Source: Symbiodinium natans (lineage: Eukaryota; Sar; Dinophyceae; Suessiales; Symbiodiniaceae). Taken from it: a DNA stretch of 64,000 nucleotides. Below are positions 24,112 to 36,600 of this stretch, in pieces (position 1 is the stretch's first letter; every line of letters starts with the position of its first letter). The stretch is from contig CAJNDS010001358.1 of NCBI GenBank assembly GCA_905221605.1, forward strand, positions 118,501 to 182,500. Direction: 5' to 3'. The notes below the pieces were generated by a model, which had not been told where the DNA came from, ran no database searches, and saw nothing but the letters and a program-made list of their open reading frames with translations. The position numbers were made by a program, and so were the translations under genes.

Positions 24112-24769
24112 TTTGGGATTAGAATGGGGGGCTATGGTAGTACAAACATATACAGATCGACCATAAGGGAATGGGTCGGAAGACGACATAATGCCAGCGC
24201 TGCCTCCCGTGTCTGCCAGGTCTGCCTTCCCTCAACCAGTTCACGGAAAGAGCAAGCCTCTCCTGCTATTTGCTTCAGAACACCACCAAAAAAAACACAC
24301 ACACACAAACAAACTGTATATATATATATATATGTGTGTATAAGGAATCCTTCCCGCGAGTACTCGTCCATCATCCATCTTGAACCCTAAGCCCATGATT
24401 AAAAAAAACTTGGGCACCAAAGTCCCTAGATAAGGAGTACTTTAAGGCCCAGGTACTGAATATTTAGGTACATGGGCCCTTAGGGCAAACTCTAGACTCT
24501 AGACCCTAAACCCTTAAACTTACCCGGGGACTACGCACAGGGAAAGGGCGGCAGCAAGGCGTCAATACCCCAAAACCAAAAGCCCAAAGCCTGCACCTCA
24601 AAGCCAGCCTATACCCTTTACGTAGGGTTTAGAGTTCAGGGTATGAGAATGGTCGGGGAATCTGATACTAAGGTTTCTACCCAGAGGTACCCAAAATGCT
24701 AAGGGGGAACCTCTTGTCGAGCAACGAGCAAATGTGGCAGGATCTCTAGATTAGGGTCGCCAATGCGCG

Positions 24770-24866
24770 ACACAACAACTGCCATCTGCCCTGGCCTCCT
24801 CGCTGGGTGTCTTTGCAGAAGCGCGGCCGAGGGCGTCGCCGAGGAAGTCCTTCAAGTAGGCGTTGA
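24770..24866 (-). CDS. candidate exon, possibly AFG1 N-terminal region
   Basis: Open frame of about 32 codons reading LLNAYLKDFLGDALGRASAK, then TPSEEARADGSC. It lies between a TTTAGGG stretch on the right and non-repetitive sequence on the left. AFG1 proteins have a similar L-x-x-L/Y region just after the D-x-x-Q motif, but no canonical AG was found directly before the first codon; an AG within TTGAAG|GAC is possible. Unassigned otherwise. Confidence 0.4.
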
Positions 24867-25009
24867 GGAGTTAGGGTTTAGGGTTTCGGCATTGAGGGAA
24901 TTCCAGGCCTAAACCCCGAAGCAGCTGGTTACGGCTTCTCTTTGCATCTAAGCCCAGGCCCCGACAGCACCTGCTGCCAAAGCCTGAACCCTGGACCGAC
25001 ATTGTATGC

Positions 25010-25420
25010 TTAAGATGCTTGAGACGCTTGGGACACTTGGGCCACTTGGGTCACTTGGGACACAGGGGGGACGCAGTGGTCACTGGGACCAGGTCACTTG
25101 GAGCACTGGCGTCACATGGGTCGTTTGGAGCACTTGGGGCCCTTGGAACACGTGGGTCACTTGTGTTCCTAGGCTCATTTGGGACACTTCATTCGGTCAC
25201 TTCGTCTGCCAGGGCTCTAAGCGCTTGAGACACTGGGGCCGGTCGCTCGAAGCACCTGCGCCTCTTGGGACTCACTCAAGGCACTGGGGACCCTTTGGAG
25301 CGCATGGATAAACTTGGAACAATTGGAGCAGATACTCGGGTCCCTTAAGTCGCCTGGCACACTTGGGCGACCTGGCGAACTTGGGTCATACTTGGTGCGC
25401 TTGGGCCCATGCTGGCACTT
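25010..25420. repeat. degenerate CACTTGGGNC minisatellite
   Basis: About 40 imperfect 10-bp units around ACTTGGG, spanning about 410 bp. Open frames across it are low complexity. Confidence 0.85.
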
Positions 25421-25968
25421 GGCGGGCGGGTTTAAACCGAACCGGAACCGCTGAACGAACCGCTCTCGAACCGAACCGCTGGAAGCGGGGACTGCAACCA
25501 GAACCGGTCGAAGCGAGAGCCGCGGGCAATGTGTAAGGACTTCTCGTTTTCTAAATCCAGCAACCCGGCTTCCCTAGCCAGGCACAACCTAAACCAACAA
25601 ACCCACCCCGTGCGTACGTAAGCCTACCTTAGTTGAGTTTTTGGCTTTCAGGGCATATGCGTTTCCTGTCTGCTTTGGGCTGAAGCTCTGGAGACCCTCT
25701 GGCTTTGGCTAGTCTTTTCCAGGGATTTATGGGCAAAATGAGCTTGAAGGGTCCTAGTTGTAAGGGCTTTCGGGTGAAGTGGGCTTTACTTACTGGCTCC
25801 TGATGTAGTACTCTAATCCAATTTGGAGACTTCAGGTAAAGGCCCTAAACCCCAAACCCTAACCCCTAAACCCGAAACCCCAAATCCTATACCCTAAACC
25901 CCCTAAACCCTACACGCTAACCCCTAAACTCTCCAAAGGGCTTCGGGCTGTGGGCTTGTCAGCCAAAG

Positions 25969-26037
25969 CTCAACGACACGCCGCTGCACCGGGTCAGGTG
26001 TAAGTCGCCCGGAGAGCACCTCCCAGGCGATTGCAAT
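25969..26037 (-). CDS. probable N-terminal exon of the AFG1-like ATPase
   Basis: After an AAG acceptor at 26038-26040 the minus strand reads AWEVLSGRLTPDPVQRRVVE. This resembles the conserved AFG1 N-terminal motif (aromatic, G-x-L, D-P-x-Q, basic pair, VV). The 3' border is uncertain because GT and GC donors are both possible. If the assignment is right, the AFG1 gene spans about 26 kb and the 17.4-19.3 kb gene lies inside one of its introns. An exon-like open stretch at about 24770-24866 (YLKDFLGDALGRASAKTPSE) is the natural next piece. Confidence 0.6.
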
Positions 26038-26460
26038 CTTGGGGGGGGAATCTGAAAAACCCAAACCCTGTATAACCCTTATGACCATATTATAACCCTT
26101 ATAACCCTATAACCCAACCCTAAACCCTAAATCTACTAGACCGTAGCCGATAACCCTTCTATAATCCCTGAAGCCCTCAACCCTGGGTCTGCACACCTCG
26201 GGATGCCTCAAGCTCTCAGACTAACACACTCCCGTGCAGGTTTAGGGTTGTCGGGTCAGATGTCGAGCTGTGCTTGTATTCTGTACCAATTTTCTTGAAG
26301 GTCCCACACTCAACACGTTCATAACGGCGCGAAACCCAAGGTCACCACCACGGTTTTAGGGTTTAGGGCTCATGTAGGGTGCTCCAAAGCCCTAAACCCC
26401 AGAAGGCCCGAAAGCCTCTTGATCCCCGACCTCCCGGTAGGGTCACCCGGAACTCACCCT

Positions 26461-26573
26461 AAGGGTCCATGTACCTCATTCTTGTATACTTGGGCCCCAA
26501 AGTCCCTACATAGGAAGGTTGTTACGGCCCAAGCATTCAATATTAGGTACATGGAAATTTAGGGTCACGTCAA
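26461..26573. mobile_element. MITE-like family E, copy 3
   Basis: Full-length copy with AAGGGTCCATGTACCT and a complementary end. Confidence 0.75.
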
Positions 26574-27182
26574 CCCTAAACCCTAAACCCTAAACCCTAA
26601 ACCCTAAACCCTAAACCTTAAACCCGACACCCTCAGGGCCAACCCGAAGTGCGAAAGATCAAGCCCTAAACTGCCTCCTGAAAGACGACGGGCTACCCAA
26701 CCCTGAACCTCAGGGGTTTAGGGTTTCGGGTTTGGGGTTTGGGGTTTAGGGTTTAGGGTTTAATTAGGGTTCAGGGTTTAGGGCTTAGGGTTTAGGGTTT
26801 AGGGTTTGGGTTTAGAGTTTAGAAAACTTCAACCCTTACGAAAGTCCACAGGCCAAATGCTCCCGGCCCATTACGGGAAGTTAGGGTTTGCAATTCTGAG
26901 GACTGAAACCCTAAACCTCAAACCCTGTTAGAACTGCTCATTGAACATACTTTGGGATGCTCCCCCTTATACCAAGTCCTTCATAGGATTATAGCACCCC
27001 CCCCATCATTAGAATCTATACTAAGGACTGTTTGTATACGGGGGAACATCACGTGAAGAGGCCGAGAGTGTAGGTGAACCCGAAACCCTAAACCCTAAAC
27101 CCTAAACCCTAAACCCTAAACCCTAAACACTACAAACCCTAAGCCCGAAACCCTAAACCCCATAGACCCTAAAGCCGAAACC

Positions 27183-27252
27183 AGCCTGCTTCTCAAAAGC
27201 AGCCTTGAGGGCATCGCCACCGACCGCTGCGGCCGAACTCGCGGAGATTTTT
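27183..27252 (-). other. candidate exon, product unknown
   Basis: Minus strand reads SAAAVGGDALKAAFEKQAGF between a G-run and CCCTAAA units. A further island at about 28228-28300 minus reads DSEARPGSSDHASASSPEAI. Either could be part of a Ser/Ala-rich leader. Confidence 0.35.
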
Positions 27253-27542
27253 TTGTCGGGGGGGGGGGGGGGGGGGCTTCGGAGGTCAGAGATTAGGACT
27301 CCTCGACCTGGAACCGTTAGGGTTTAGGGTTTAGGGTTTGGGGTTTAGGTTTTAGGGTTTGGGCTTAAGATTCCCAAAATTAAAACCCTTAAGACCTCAA
27401 GCCCTAGCCAGCCTCAACCCGGGGGCCCTCTAACCCTGCCTTGCTTGCCGTACGCTGCACAAAGTCACATTAAGTGCCGCCCACTACCTCAAACCTGAAC
27501 AGCAGAACTCCAAAAAGAAAGAGCTCCCCCAACGCCGAACAC

Positions 27543-27790
27543 CTTGGCAGCCTAGCAACCATATTACAATAAGGGTTTAGGGCTTAGGGCCCTAAACCCT
27601 AAACCCTAAACCCTAAACCCTAAACCCTAAACCCTAAACCCTAAACCCTAAACCCTAAACCCTAAACCCTAAACCCTAAACCCTAAACCCTAAACCCTAT
27701 AAACCCTAAACCCTTCTTGGGGTTGGCTGCTTTTTGTATGGGAACCTAGAACTCCCAAACAAGGGAAAACCGTACCACTGGCCTATCAAG
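27543..27790. mobile_element. MITE-like family F, copy 3, carrying an internal telomere-like array
   Basis: Left part (CTTGGCAGCCTAGCAACC ... AATAAGGG) and right part (CCCTTCTTGGGGTTGG ... TATCAAG) match other F copies, but 27576-27710 is a TTTAGGG then CCCTAAA array. Without it the element would be about 112 bp. Confidence 0.8.
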
Positions 27791-30299
27791 ACACCCCGAG
27801 CCTAAACCCTAAACCCTAAACCCTAAACTCTAAACCCTAAACCCTAAACCCTAAACCCAAGAACTGGCCCCACAGCGCACACGCCTCGCCCTGCGGCAGT
27901 GTAGGCACAACACAGGAATCCGCCGCCGCATGGCAACATCGCCGCCGCCACGCGGAACGGAGCGGACGTGGAGACTTTCTCAAAAGGTCCTAAGTACCTT
28001 AAGTGTGTAGAAAGTAGGGTTTCTATAGTAGGACTTAGGATTATGGTTTGGGTAAGTGTCCGCCATATAGGTACTAAGGACCCATTTGGGTTTGGGGATT
28101 CGTCGCCCCCTCACGGTTCAAGGGTTTTGGGTTTTGGGTTCAGTACAAGAATGTACTAGAATGTCGAATTCTTCCTAATGAAACCCTAAACCCTAAACCC
28201 CAAGACAGTAGGGGGTGATATAGAATGAGGGGGGAGGCGATTGCCTCCGGGGACGATGCGCTGGCATGATCGGAGCTTCCGGGGCGGGCTTCAGAGTCTA
28301 TAGGGTTTAGGGTTTATAAGGGGTTGCAGGGTTTGTGGGCTTGTAGGGTTTATAGTATTCTTGCTTTTGGTGGTTTACCGGGTTTAGTTGAGGATGCTGT
28401 CAAACACAATCTACCAAGTCGCGCACTTGGCCGGCTGTGCAAGCACGGAGGTTGGCAATAGAGAAACCCTTCGGGGCTGAAAACCCTGGCCCAACAAAGG
28501 TTCACTGATTTTTGTAATAGGGTTGCATATAAACAACCAAGTTAAAGGTTAACAACCCAGCCCCTAAGAACCTAAATCATGAACAGTAGAATCCCGGTCT
28601 AATCCTGATCCAACTTTGGCATGCACCCCGAAGCAGCGAATCTGACGACTATGCCACTATTGCGTCCTTAAGTTTTCAAGTAACCTATATATTCGTAGAT
28701 GCTGACTAGATTCTAGAAGCACTCTTCTGAGTAGTCAGAGACAGCAAGGTGCTGTTGTTGCACTGCGGCACCGAAGAGAGTTTCCTACCTCCGGGATAGA
28801 CCGTTGCGCCAGTCGCTACGATTTTGTACGTGCACCCGGGAATGAAGTTTGGCCCTCAACCCTAAACCCGATATTGACCCTAAACCCTAAACCCTAAACC
28901 CTGAACCCTAAACCCTAAACCCTAAACCCAAGTTTTGTCGACACACAGACACACACATGCGCCATAAGAAAACAGAAGCCTCGGCAGGTCCCTACACAGG
29001 GTCTAGGGTTTAGGGTTTAGGGTTTATAGGGATCCTGTTTTCGTACATTCGCAGCTAGAGAAATCGATGGTGGCCACCTACGCTGTCTCTTCGAGAGGCT
29101 CCCTGATCTCTCAAGACAGCCCGGGCCCGGCAAACTTTAGGCAGAACCAGGGTTTAAGGGTTCGCGCGTTCAGCTCAGCTTCGTTCAGAGCTTCTGACGC
29201 CCACGGCGCTCTTGTTGGCTCACTGCTTCCTCTCCAGGGCACGGCTTTCTTCAGGTACTCCTGATTTTACAGAAACCCAAATGCTCTGCAAGATCTGATA
29301 CTTTGCAGGCCCCCGTCCCTCCCCCCCCTCCCCGCCCCTCTCCCCCCCTTAACTGAACAGGTTCGGGGTTGTATGTTTACAGCTAAGGCCCTGCCAGCAC
29401 GTTTCAAACTTGGCACCCAGACTCTAAACACCTAGAGCACTAAGCACCCTCAACCCCTGAGACCCCTAAACGCCTTGAAGCCCTTAACCCTTCAAAATCC
29501 TCAAGCCTTATCACCCTCCAGCCAAAACCTCACTCCCCAAAAACCCCAGACCGCCAAACCACCACCCCTACAGGAACCCCCTCAACCCTAAACCCTAAAC
29601 CCTAAACCCTCAACCCTAAACCCTAAACCCTAAATGTGAACACCCCGTAAACCGCAAGGCTGGCAACTCTGGTCCCCCACCTTGGCAGATCTCAGTGCCT
29701 GCGCTTCCGGTCCGTGAAGGGTGTAGGGTTTCCCAAAGGGTCCTAAGTACCCATATGGGGCACACTTACCCAAACCATAATCGTCATTCCGATTCTAGAA
29801 ACCCTACTTTCCACTATGTAGGTATACTTAGGACCCTGGGGGTTTGGCTAAGTGCATATGATTCAGTTTGGGGTCCGATCTAGAGTACATAAAACCCTGC
29901 ACCTGCAAAGTTATGCTAGCGTGGACGAGTACGATCTGAGGCCCCTAGCCGGCCCTCAATTAATTTGTGGCGCCAGCTGAACTCTCACACACACACACAC
30001 ATACACAGCGACAGACACAAAGACACGCAAAGAGAGACACTGAGAGACACGTGGGCACGGCAAAGAAACATCAACGAGTACAGCGCAAGGAGAGGACTCA
30101 TGCGGCTGGGGAAGGACTCCATGTCCGTCACCCGCGGCACGCGAAAGGGAGCAATCGTGCTGTACCCGAGAAGCACGATGCATCGTGAGGAGAACAGAGA
30201 GCCGTTGCACCCCTAAACCCTAAACCCTAAACCCTAAACCCTAAACCCTAAACCCTAAACCCTAAACCCTAAACCCCAAACCCTAAACCCACTTCTCCT

Positions 30300-31185
30300 C
30301 CACACGAGCCCTTGGCCGCCACGGCAGACCCCACATTGCAGCCAACTCGCCGAGCCTCTTGCGCAATTCAGAGGCTATACCGACCTTGGAACCCTAGAAA
30401 CTGTAATTTTTGCTGTTTCTTAGGACTTACAGTACCCCCCAAAATCCCGAAACCCTGAAAATCCCTAAACCCTAAACCCTAGACCCCAAACCCTAAACCC
30501 TAAACCCTAAACCCTAGACCCCAAACCCTAAACCCTAAACCCTAAGCGCCAAGAATCCCTTAGGAGGATCAATCTCGTCACGGAGCACGTGCCAATCAGC
30601 AGTGGACAAGCAGAAGGCGTCGTCGACGAGAGGACCATGTGTACAACATTGTATTTTCTATGGTATGCATTACATCGTCTATCTTATGCGCCCTAAACCC
30701 TGAACCCTAAACCCTAAACCCTAACCCTTGTGAAAGTTCTTCATAGAGGCGATCGAGGAGTGCACGGCGATCCAGCGGACACAGAAATCGTGCAACATCG
30801 TCTTGGGATCGCTCGTGGAGGAACCTCAACACCCCATTGCCCTATAGGGTGTAGGGTCTAGGGCTTCAAAAGTTACACTTTAGCCTCGCAAATGGAGGCG
30901 ACTAAACCCAAAAAACCTTAAACCCCAATGACCCAAAACTTCAAGTGCAAGACTCACTCCTCAGCCCTAAACCCTGCATAGCCCAGGAATCGAAACCCCA
31001 AGCCGTGAACCCTAACCCTAAACCCTAAACCCTAAACCCTAAACCCTAAACCCTAAACCCTAAACCCTAAACCCTAAACCCTAAACCCCCCCAAAAAAAA
31101 TATAAAAAAGGCCTCCGGCGTTGGCATGCGGAAGCCCAGTCCCGCCAGAGTCCGCTTGATTGCCGCGCTGGCAGTCCTTGATGCT
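30300..31185 (-). CDS. four exon-like islands of one unrecognised minus-strand gene
   Basis: In minus order: about 31112-31180 (TASAAIKRTLAGLGFRMPTP), 30724-30835 (VLRFLHERSQDDVARFLCPL, DRRALLDRLYEELSQG), 30549-30645 (LVDDAFCLSTADWHVLRDEI, DPPKGFLAL) and 30300-30393 (ELRKRLGELAAMWGLPWRPR). Each is open, stop-free and separated by CCCTAAA arrays; the last ends at GTGG|GTTTAGGG, so a telomere-like unit would supply a GT donor. Composition is clearly protein-like but no family was recognised. Confidence 0.5.
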
Positions 31186-32220
31186 TCTAGGGGCACTCAA
31201 GGGTCATTCAAGGGTCATTCAAGGGTTATTCAAGGGTCATTCAAGAGTTCTTCAAGGGTTCTTCAAGGGTTGTTCAAGGGCTAGGGTTTAGGGTCAAGGG
31301 CTGAGCTTCAGGATTATAGGGTTCAGGGTGTGGATTTCTAGTGCTTAGGGTTCCGAAATCCCCACAAACGCTCCAAAAGGTACTCAACTTGGCTTAAGGA
31401 TCCCTATACTACCCTTTCTTTTCAGGGTTCTTAAACAATTAGTAGTTTAGTGTCTAAATGCTGTAACAGTACAGCTTTCATTAAGGGGCATACGGCTTAG
31501 AGACCACATATTTGTGAGTGGCTGAAGTTCTCTGTCGCCCCAACCAAGCAATAAACGTTCCCAGGCTGTAAGGTGTAGGGCTTAGGCATTTAAAACCTAC
31601 AAACCCTCAACCCTCAACCCTCAACCCTCAAACCTCAACCCTCAACCCTCAACCCTAAACCCTAAACCCTCGGAAGGAACTCTCCTGGCATCCCTCGACG
31701 CGCAACCCTACAATCCTCTGCTTTGCAGCTTCATGGGTTTATAGGGCTTTTTGGGCGAGGGTTCCTTGAGGGAACAGGCTCGAGAATCATGCAAAAAAAA
31801 ACTGGCTGGTTCTTAGTCGGGAATGGGGGAATGCGTTCCCTAGATAATCCCCGAAAGGGTATATATATATATATATATAGAATCCTAAATTCCCTCACTC
31901 CCCTACTAAGAAACGCTAAACCCTAAACCCTAAACCCTAAACCCTAAACCCTAAAGCCCATGTTCGGACGAGTGGCAAGGACTTGCCACAGCCTTAGCTG
32001 CAAGTGACGGTCGAAACTACGTACGTATGTACTGCTCCCTGAGGACCGCTACGCTGCACATCCAAACCCTAAAAGCCCTAAATTTCTCTGTTTAGGGTTT
32101 AGGGCTTAGGGGTTAGGGTTTAGGGGAAACCCTAAACCCTAGACCCTCGAGTCCTGGTGTCCTAAAACCGTGAAACCCTGAAGCCCCAAGCCCAAGAAGC
32201 TCAACAGAAAACCCTAGAGT

Positions 32221-32334
32221 ACTTGGCTGCACTTAGGGGGGTAGTTAAAAAATTAAACTTTTAGCTGCCTTGTTAAGAAGCCCAACAAACCCAAAAAGGC
32301 TAAGGATCTAAAGTTACAGTAAAGCGCCGCAAAG
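32221..32334. mobile_element. dispersed repeat family D, copy 2
   Basis: Close match to 20396-20508. Confidence 0.8.
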
Positions 32335-32837
32335 AGTAAGACCTCAAACTGCACCGACTCCTCAACGACGCGAAGTTCACGCAGCGTAAGTATAAGAACA
32401 GTTTGCGTAGCTGATCTCTCGCATACATATATATGTATATGTATATAAATATATATAAATACATATATATATATAGAGAGAGAGGGTGTTTGAGGGGATA
32501 ATCTTTGTAACTTCTTTAAGCTTGTTGTCTGGGCGAACACGTCACATCAGGCCTTACAAAAGTAGTAGGGTACTTTTACGCCGGCGTCTGACACCCCAAA
32601 CCCTAAACCCTACACCCAAAACCTTCAGGCAGAGGGGGGTGGAAAAGGCTCCGCTGCCACACGCACTCCTTTTTCAGGCCTCAGGGCATCTTTTGGCGAA
32701 TTTCGGCTTAAGGGCTTTCGGGTTTAGGAGGGTTTACGGGGGAGGGGTGGGGGCGGGGGGGGGGGGTCAGGGAGGTTTAGGGGGGGGTTAGGGGTGGTTT
32801 AAGGTTTAAGGACTTTTGCTGGTTTCAAGCTTCCGTC

Positions 32838-32935
32838 AGCTTAGGTGGGCTCAAAGCAGGCCAGCTGCTGTAGAACACCAAGGAGAAGCGCTCTCCTGGT
32901 GATGGCCATGCATGTGCTCCAGTGAGCCAGGAAAG
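32838..32935 (-). other. candidate exon, product unknown
   Basis: Minus strand reads HAWPSPGERFSLVFYSSWPA, 30 codons open. Another island at about 33310-33375 minus reads AHLIDGTKAHEVRPFQGGG, but the plus strand is open there as well. Confidence 0.35.
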
Positions 32936-33157
32936 GTTAAGGGTGGTGACCTTAAACCCTAAACCCTACACCCTAAACCTTAAACCCTAAACCCTAAACC
33001 CTAAAACCATCAAGAGCATAGTGAGGGCCCCAAAGGCAGCCTAGAAAGGATGGGCGTGTTGGTAGGGACTTGGGTTCAAGGCTTAGGGTTTCGAGGCTTT
33101 GGCTGCTAGGCTTCTGCAGATGTGTCTGACTTCGAAGCCATGTATGAACCCTAAACT

Positions 33158-33268
33158 TTGGGATGCTCCCCCCTTATACTAATCGCCCTTAAGAGGGATG
33201 ATAGTACCCCCGATTAGAATCTCCCTACTAAGGACTGTTAAATTAAAGTCTAAGGGGGCACACCCCAA
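33158..33268. mobile_element. MITE-like family A, copy 4
   Basis: Full-length copy with TTGGGATGCTCCCCCC at one end and the degraded complement at the other. Confidence 0.75.
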
Positions 33269-34460
33269 CCCTATACTCTAGCTCCTAAACTTCAAACCCC
33301 ACGCCCCAGAAGTCACGCGCGCCCCCTCCTTGAAACGGGCGGACTTCGTGAGCCTTGGTGCCGTCGATGAGGTGCGCCTTTCTTTTCACGGACCTTGGAG
33401 GGGGGAAATCGGCTTGAGTTGGAAGTCCACGGTAGGGTTGAGGTTGCCCAAAGGGTCTCAAGTACCTACATGGTATAAAGTAGGGTCTTTTATAATGGGA
33501 ATTACCACTATGGTTTGGGTAAGTGTCCCCCAGAGGAAGTACTTAGGACCCTTTGGGTTGCAGGGTTTAGGGTGCACCTGGCGTGATGCAAGGCCCTGGA
33601 AACCCTGAAGCCCTCTCGGGGAAAGCACGGGTTCATGAGAGCTCTTGCTTGCCAGCTGTTCGGAGTTGGGCACCATGAGAGGCAGGCTAAACCCTAAACC
33701 CTAAACCCTAAACCCTAAACCCTAAACCCTAAACCCTAAACCCTAAATCCTAAACCTGTTGCAAGCCTAGGAAGCTGCACCTCAATTTGGTCCCTTACCA
33801 CCTTTAAAGGGTTCTGAAGTATGGGCCCTTGGGTTAGGGCAGCGCCCATACTCAGGGACCATGTAACTACCCCAGGACATAACCTGCCCCCAAGCCACGA
33901 AGCGCGCACAAGAACCACACGACTATCTTGCAGTCAAAGGTCGCACTCACTCACTAGAATAGGCACCTGCCTCCTCAACACCCCCCCCCCCCCCCAAACC
34001 CCAAACCCTAAACCCTCAACCCTAACCTGAACCCTAAACCCCCCCCCCAGAAAAAAAAGGGGGGGGGGGGGGGGGGGCGAAGGAAAACAGAGCCCCAAGA
34101 TCAGCTGTCCTTCGGACACTCCCCGTACGTCACTGTATGATCTTAGCCAGCCGAAACAAACAAAGAAACACGCCCCAGAACAAGTCGATAGCAACCCTTG
34201 AAATATTCGAATAGCGGTTAAAATTATAGTAATATCACTCGTAGATTGATAGCATTTTCTTTCACAACAGCATCATATCACATCATAATAAAATACTATC
34301 ATAGCATCATAATATCATGATATAACAATAGGATCAGATAACCATACAATAATATAACAATACCAACAGACACATGCATAAAACATATTCATTATCATAG
34401 TATGTAAATGTCGAAATAATACTGAAACCTAATATGTAGCAACAATAATGCACATATATA

Positions 34461-34570
34461 GATACATACATACATACATACATACATACATACATACATA
34501 CATACATACATACATACATACATACATACATACAGAGAGAGAGAGAGAGAGCGAGAGCGAGAGAGACATT
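34461..34570. repeat. CATA tetranucleotide and GA dinucleotide microsatellites
   Basis: About 18 CATA units followed by GA units, in an AT-rich block (34200-34720) that contrasts with its neighbours. Nothing coding recognised there. Confidence 0.9.
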
Positions 34571-34895
34571 TAATAAACTGAACTTTAATCCAAGTATAGC
34601 AAGAAAAAAACAGTACCATAAGATGTCAATAATTTTGAGAATACGCTCATGGAAATAATCAACATACTAGTCTTTAAAACGAAGAGTAAAAACAAATAAA
34701 AAAAAGACATAAAGATGCTAATAACTAGGATGGCCCTTGAAACCTTCTGCAAAAATATAAACTGTCCCAAGGGCCTACCGGCCTACCCTAAACCCTAAAC
34801 CCTGAACAAATAAACCCTAAAGCCTAAACCCTACACAAATAAACCCTAAACCCCATAAACCCTAAACCCTAAACCCTAGACCTAAACCTGCAACC

Positions 34896-34982
34896 ATGGA
34901 GGCCAGGCGCAGTCTTCGAGCACCCGGGGCAGCCAAGACAGACACCGGACAGCTTCGGGAGTCCTGCGGCCAGTACCTCAGG
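34896..34982 (+). other. candidate first exon, plus strand
   Basis: ATG followed by 28 open codons (MEARRSLRAPGAAKTDTGQL ...) and then CTCAG|GGTATGA with a GT donor. Product unknown; it opposes the dominant strand. Confidence 0.3.
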
Positions 34983-35093
34983 GTATGAACGTTAGGGTTT
35001 AGGGTTTAGGGTTTAGGGTTTAGGGTTTAGGGTTTAGGGTTTAGGGTTTAGGGTTTGGTTTAGGGTTTAGGGTTTAGGGTTTAGGGTTTAGGG

Positions 35094-35182
35094 TTGGGAT
35101 GTTCCCCCTTATACTAACAGTCCTTAATAAGGATTCTAGTGCTCCCCTATTAGAATCCCGATTAAGGACTGTCAGTATGGGG
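35094..35182. mobile_element. MITE-like family A, truncated copy
   Basis: The left end is intact; the right terminal repeat is lost exactly where TTTAGGG-like sequence starts. Confidence 0.7.
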
Positions 35183-36514
35183 TTTCGGGTTTGGGGTTTA
35201 GGGTTTCGAGTTTAGGGCCTAGGGTTTCTCAACCCCTAGTCTCACTAGCAGTGAAATCTTTCGGCCTCTCTCGCTCTCACACCATCCATGGGCAAAAGTG
35301 TGTGTGTGTGTGTGTGTGCGTGTCACGTGTGTGTTTGCCAATGTGCTTGTATCAACATGTGAGTGTCTGTCCTAGACTTGTGTTTTGTGTTTTTGTGACA
35401 ATATGAAGATTCGTACATGTATGAGCATGTGCGCGAAAAGAGTTTTCCCTCATTTCCTCACATACAGAGAACAAACAAAGCAAATATGCAAACAGCACAA
35501 CACTGAACTCTCTTTGTTCTTTGCCGCACGCCTTGCATCATTTGTGCTCTACTGGACAGGAGTCACCCAATTCTTCAGAGGGAACCATGGGCTCCAAATG
35601 AAATCGCAAACGGGTCGTTTGGGTGATTCGAGGAGTTTTACCCTCTAGACCCTACTTACATGCCCTGACGTGGCTTTCACAGGGGGCCTACATACCGTTA
35701 CATACCCCAGGGTATACCCACCCTTTTCCCTAACTCAAAGCTGGCTCGTTTGGAGGCTGAAAAGGTGGGTACCCTGCTGCCTGGAGACGTCACTACACGA
35801 GACAAGGCGACATGTGATGACATTGCCGGCTCCCGTAGGTTCGTGGCTTGATTTTTCGTTGCCTGCTCTTCACTGTTGTGCACCACTGACTGCTTGTATT
35901 ACGGGCCGGCAGGAAGGCCACAGATTCTAGAAGCTTGGATTATCAGCGCTCACTACCATGCATGCATACATGTGCACTAAACTTACGTGGGCATTTCCCA
36001 CAATGCGGGTACCCCTTTTAGACCCCTAGATAGAATAGAATAGCACCTTAAACTCTACACCCTAAACCAGGGTACCCCTATTTTCGTTACCCCCCACGTC
36101 TGTTTGCCGCTGGGCAGCTGGAGCTCGCCGCCCTTGAAGCTGCCAAAAGCCCCTCGGAGAACCGGTTTAGGGTTCAGGGTTCAGGGTTCAGGGTTCAGGG
36201 TTTAGGGTTTAGGGTTTAGGGTTTATTTAGGGTTTAGGGTTTATATAGGGTAGCTTTGCGAATGGACGCACACTTGGGGCTTTTTATAGGCTGTTGCTCA
36301 AGCATCCTAGAAGCTATAAGCCCCGAAAGCCCTCCCAGAAGCCTAACACCCCCCCACACCCAAGAGGCCGGCAAGCAATTTCTACAACCCTAAACCCTAA
36401 ACCCTAAACCCTAAACCCTAAACCCTAAACCCTAAACCCTAAACTCTAACCCAAAACCCTAACCCTAAACCCTAAACCCCAAAGACCTGGAACCCTCAGC
36501 CCTAAGTGTTTCCA

Positions 36515-36600
36515 TCTTTCGAAGCGGGAAACGGATGAGTGACGGGCCAGCATTGTTCCTGTCCCTGTGCCGCGCCGCCGCGTAGTTGCCTTCCCAGAGC
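36515..36600 (-). other. candidate exon, product unknown
   Basis: Minus strand reads KLWEGNYAAARHRDRNNAGP. Plus-strand islands nearby (36106-36163, QLELAALEAAKSPSEN; 37136-37201, LQFTEMLVKGKFFGMHCGL) are equally open, so gene strand in 36-37 kb is unresolved. Confidence 0.35.

Noticed and set aside
25010-25311. Two overlapping ORFs rich in LGHLGT
   Set aside because: Frame products of the 10-bp minisatellite.
34334-34619. Membrane-like ORFs on the minus strand (Met/Tyr/Val/Cys runs)
   Set aside because: They derive from the CATA and GA microsatellites.
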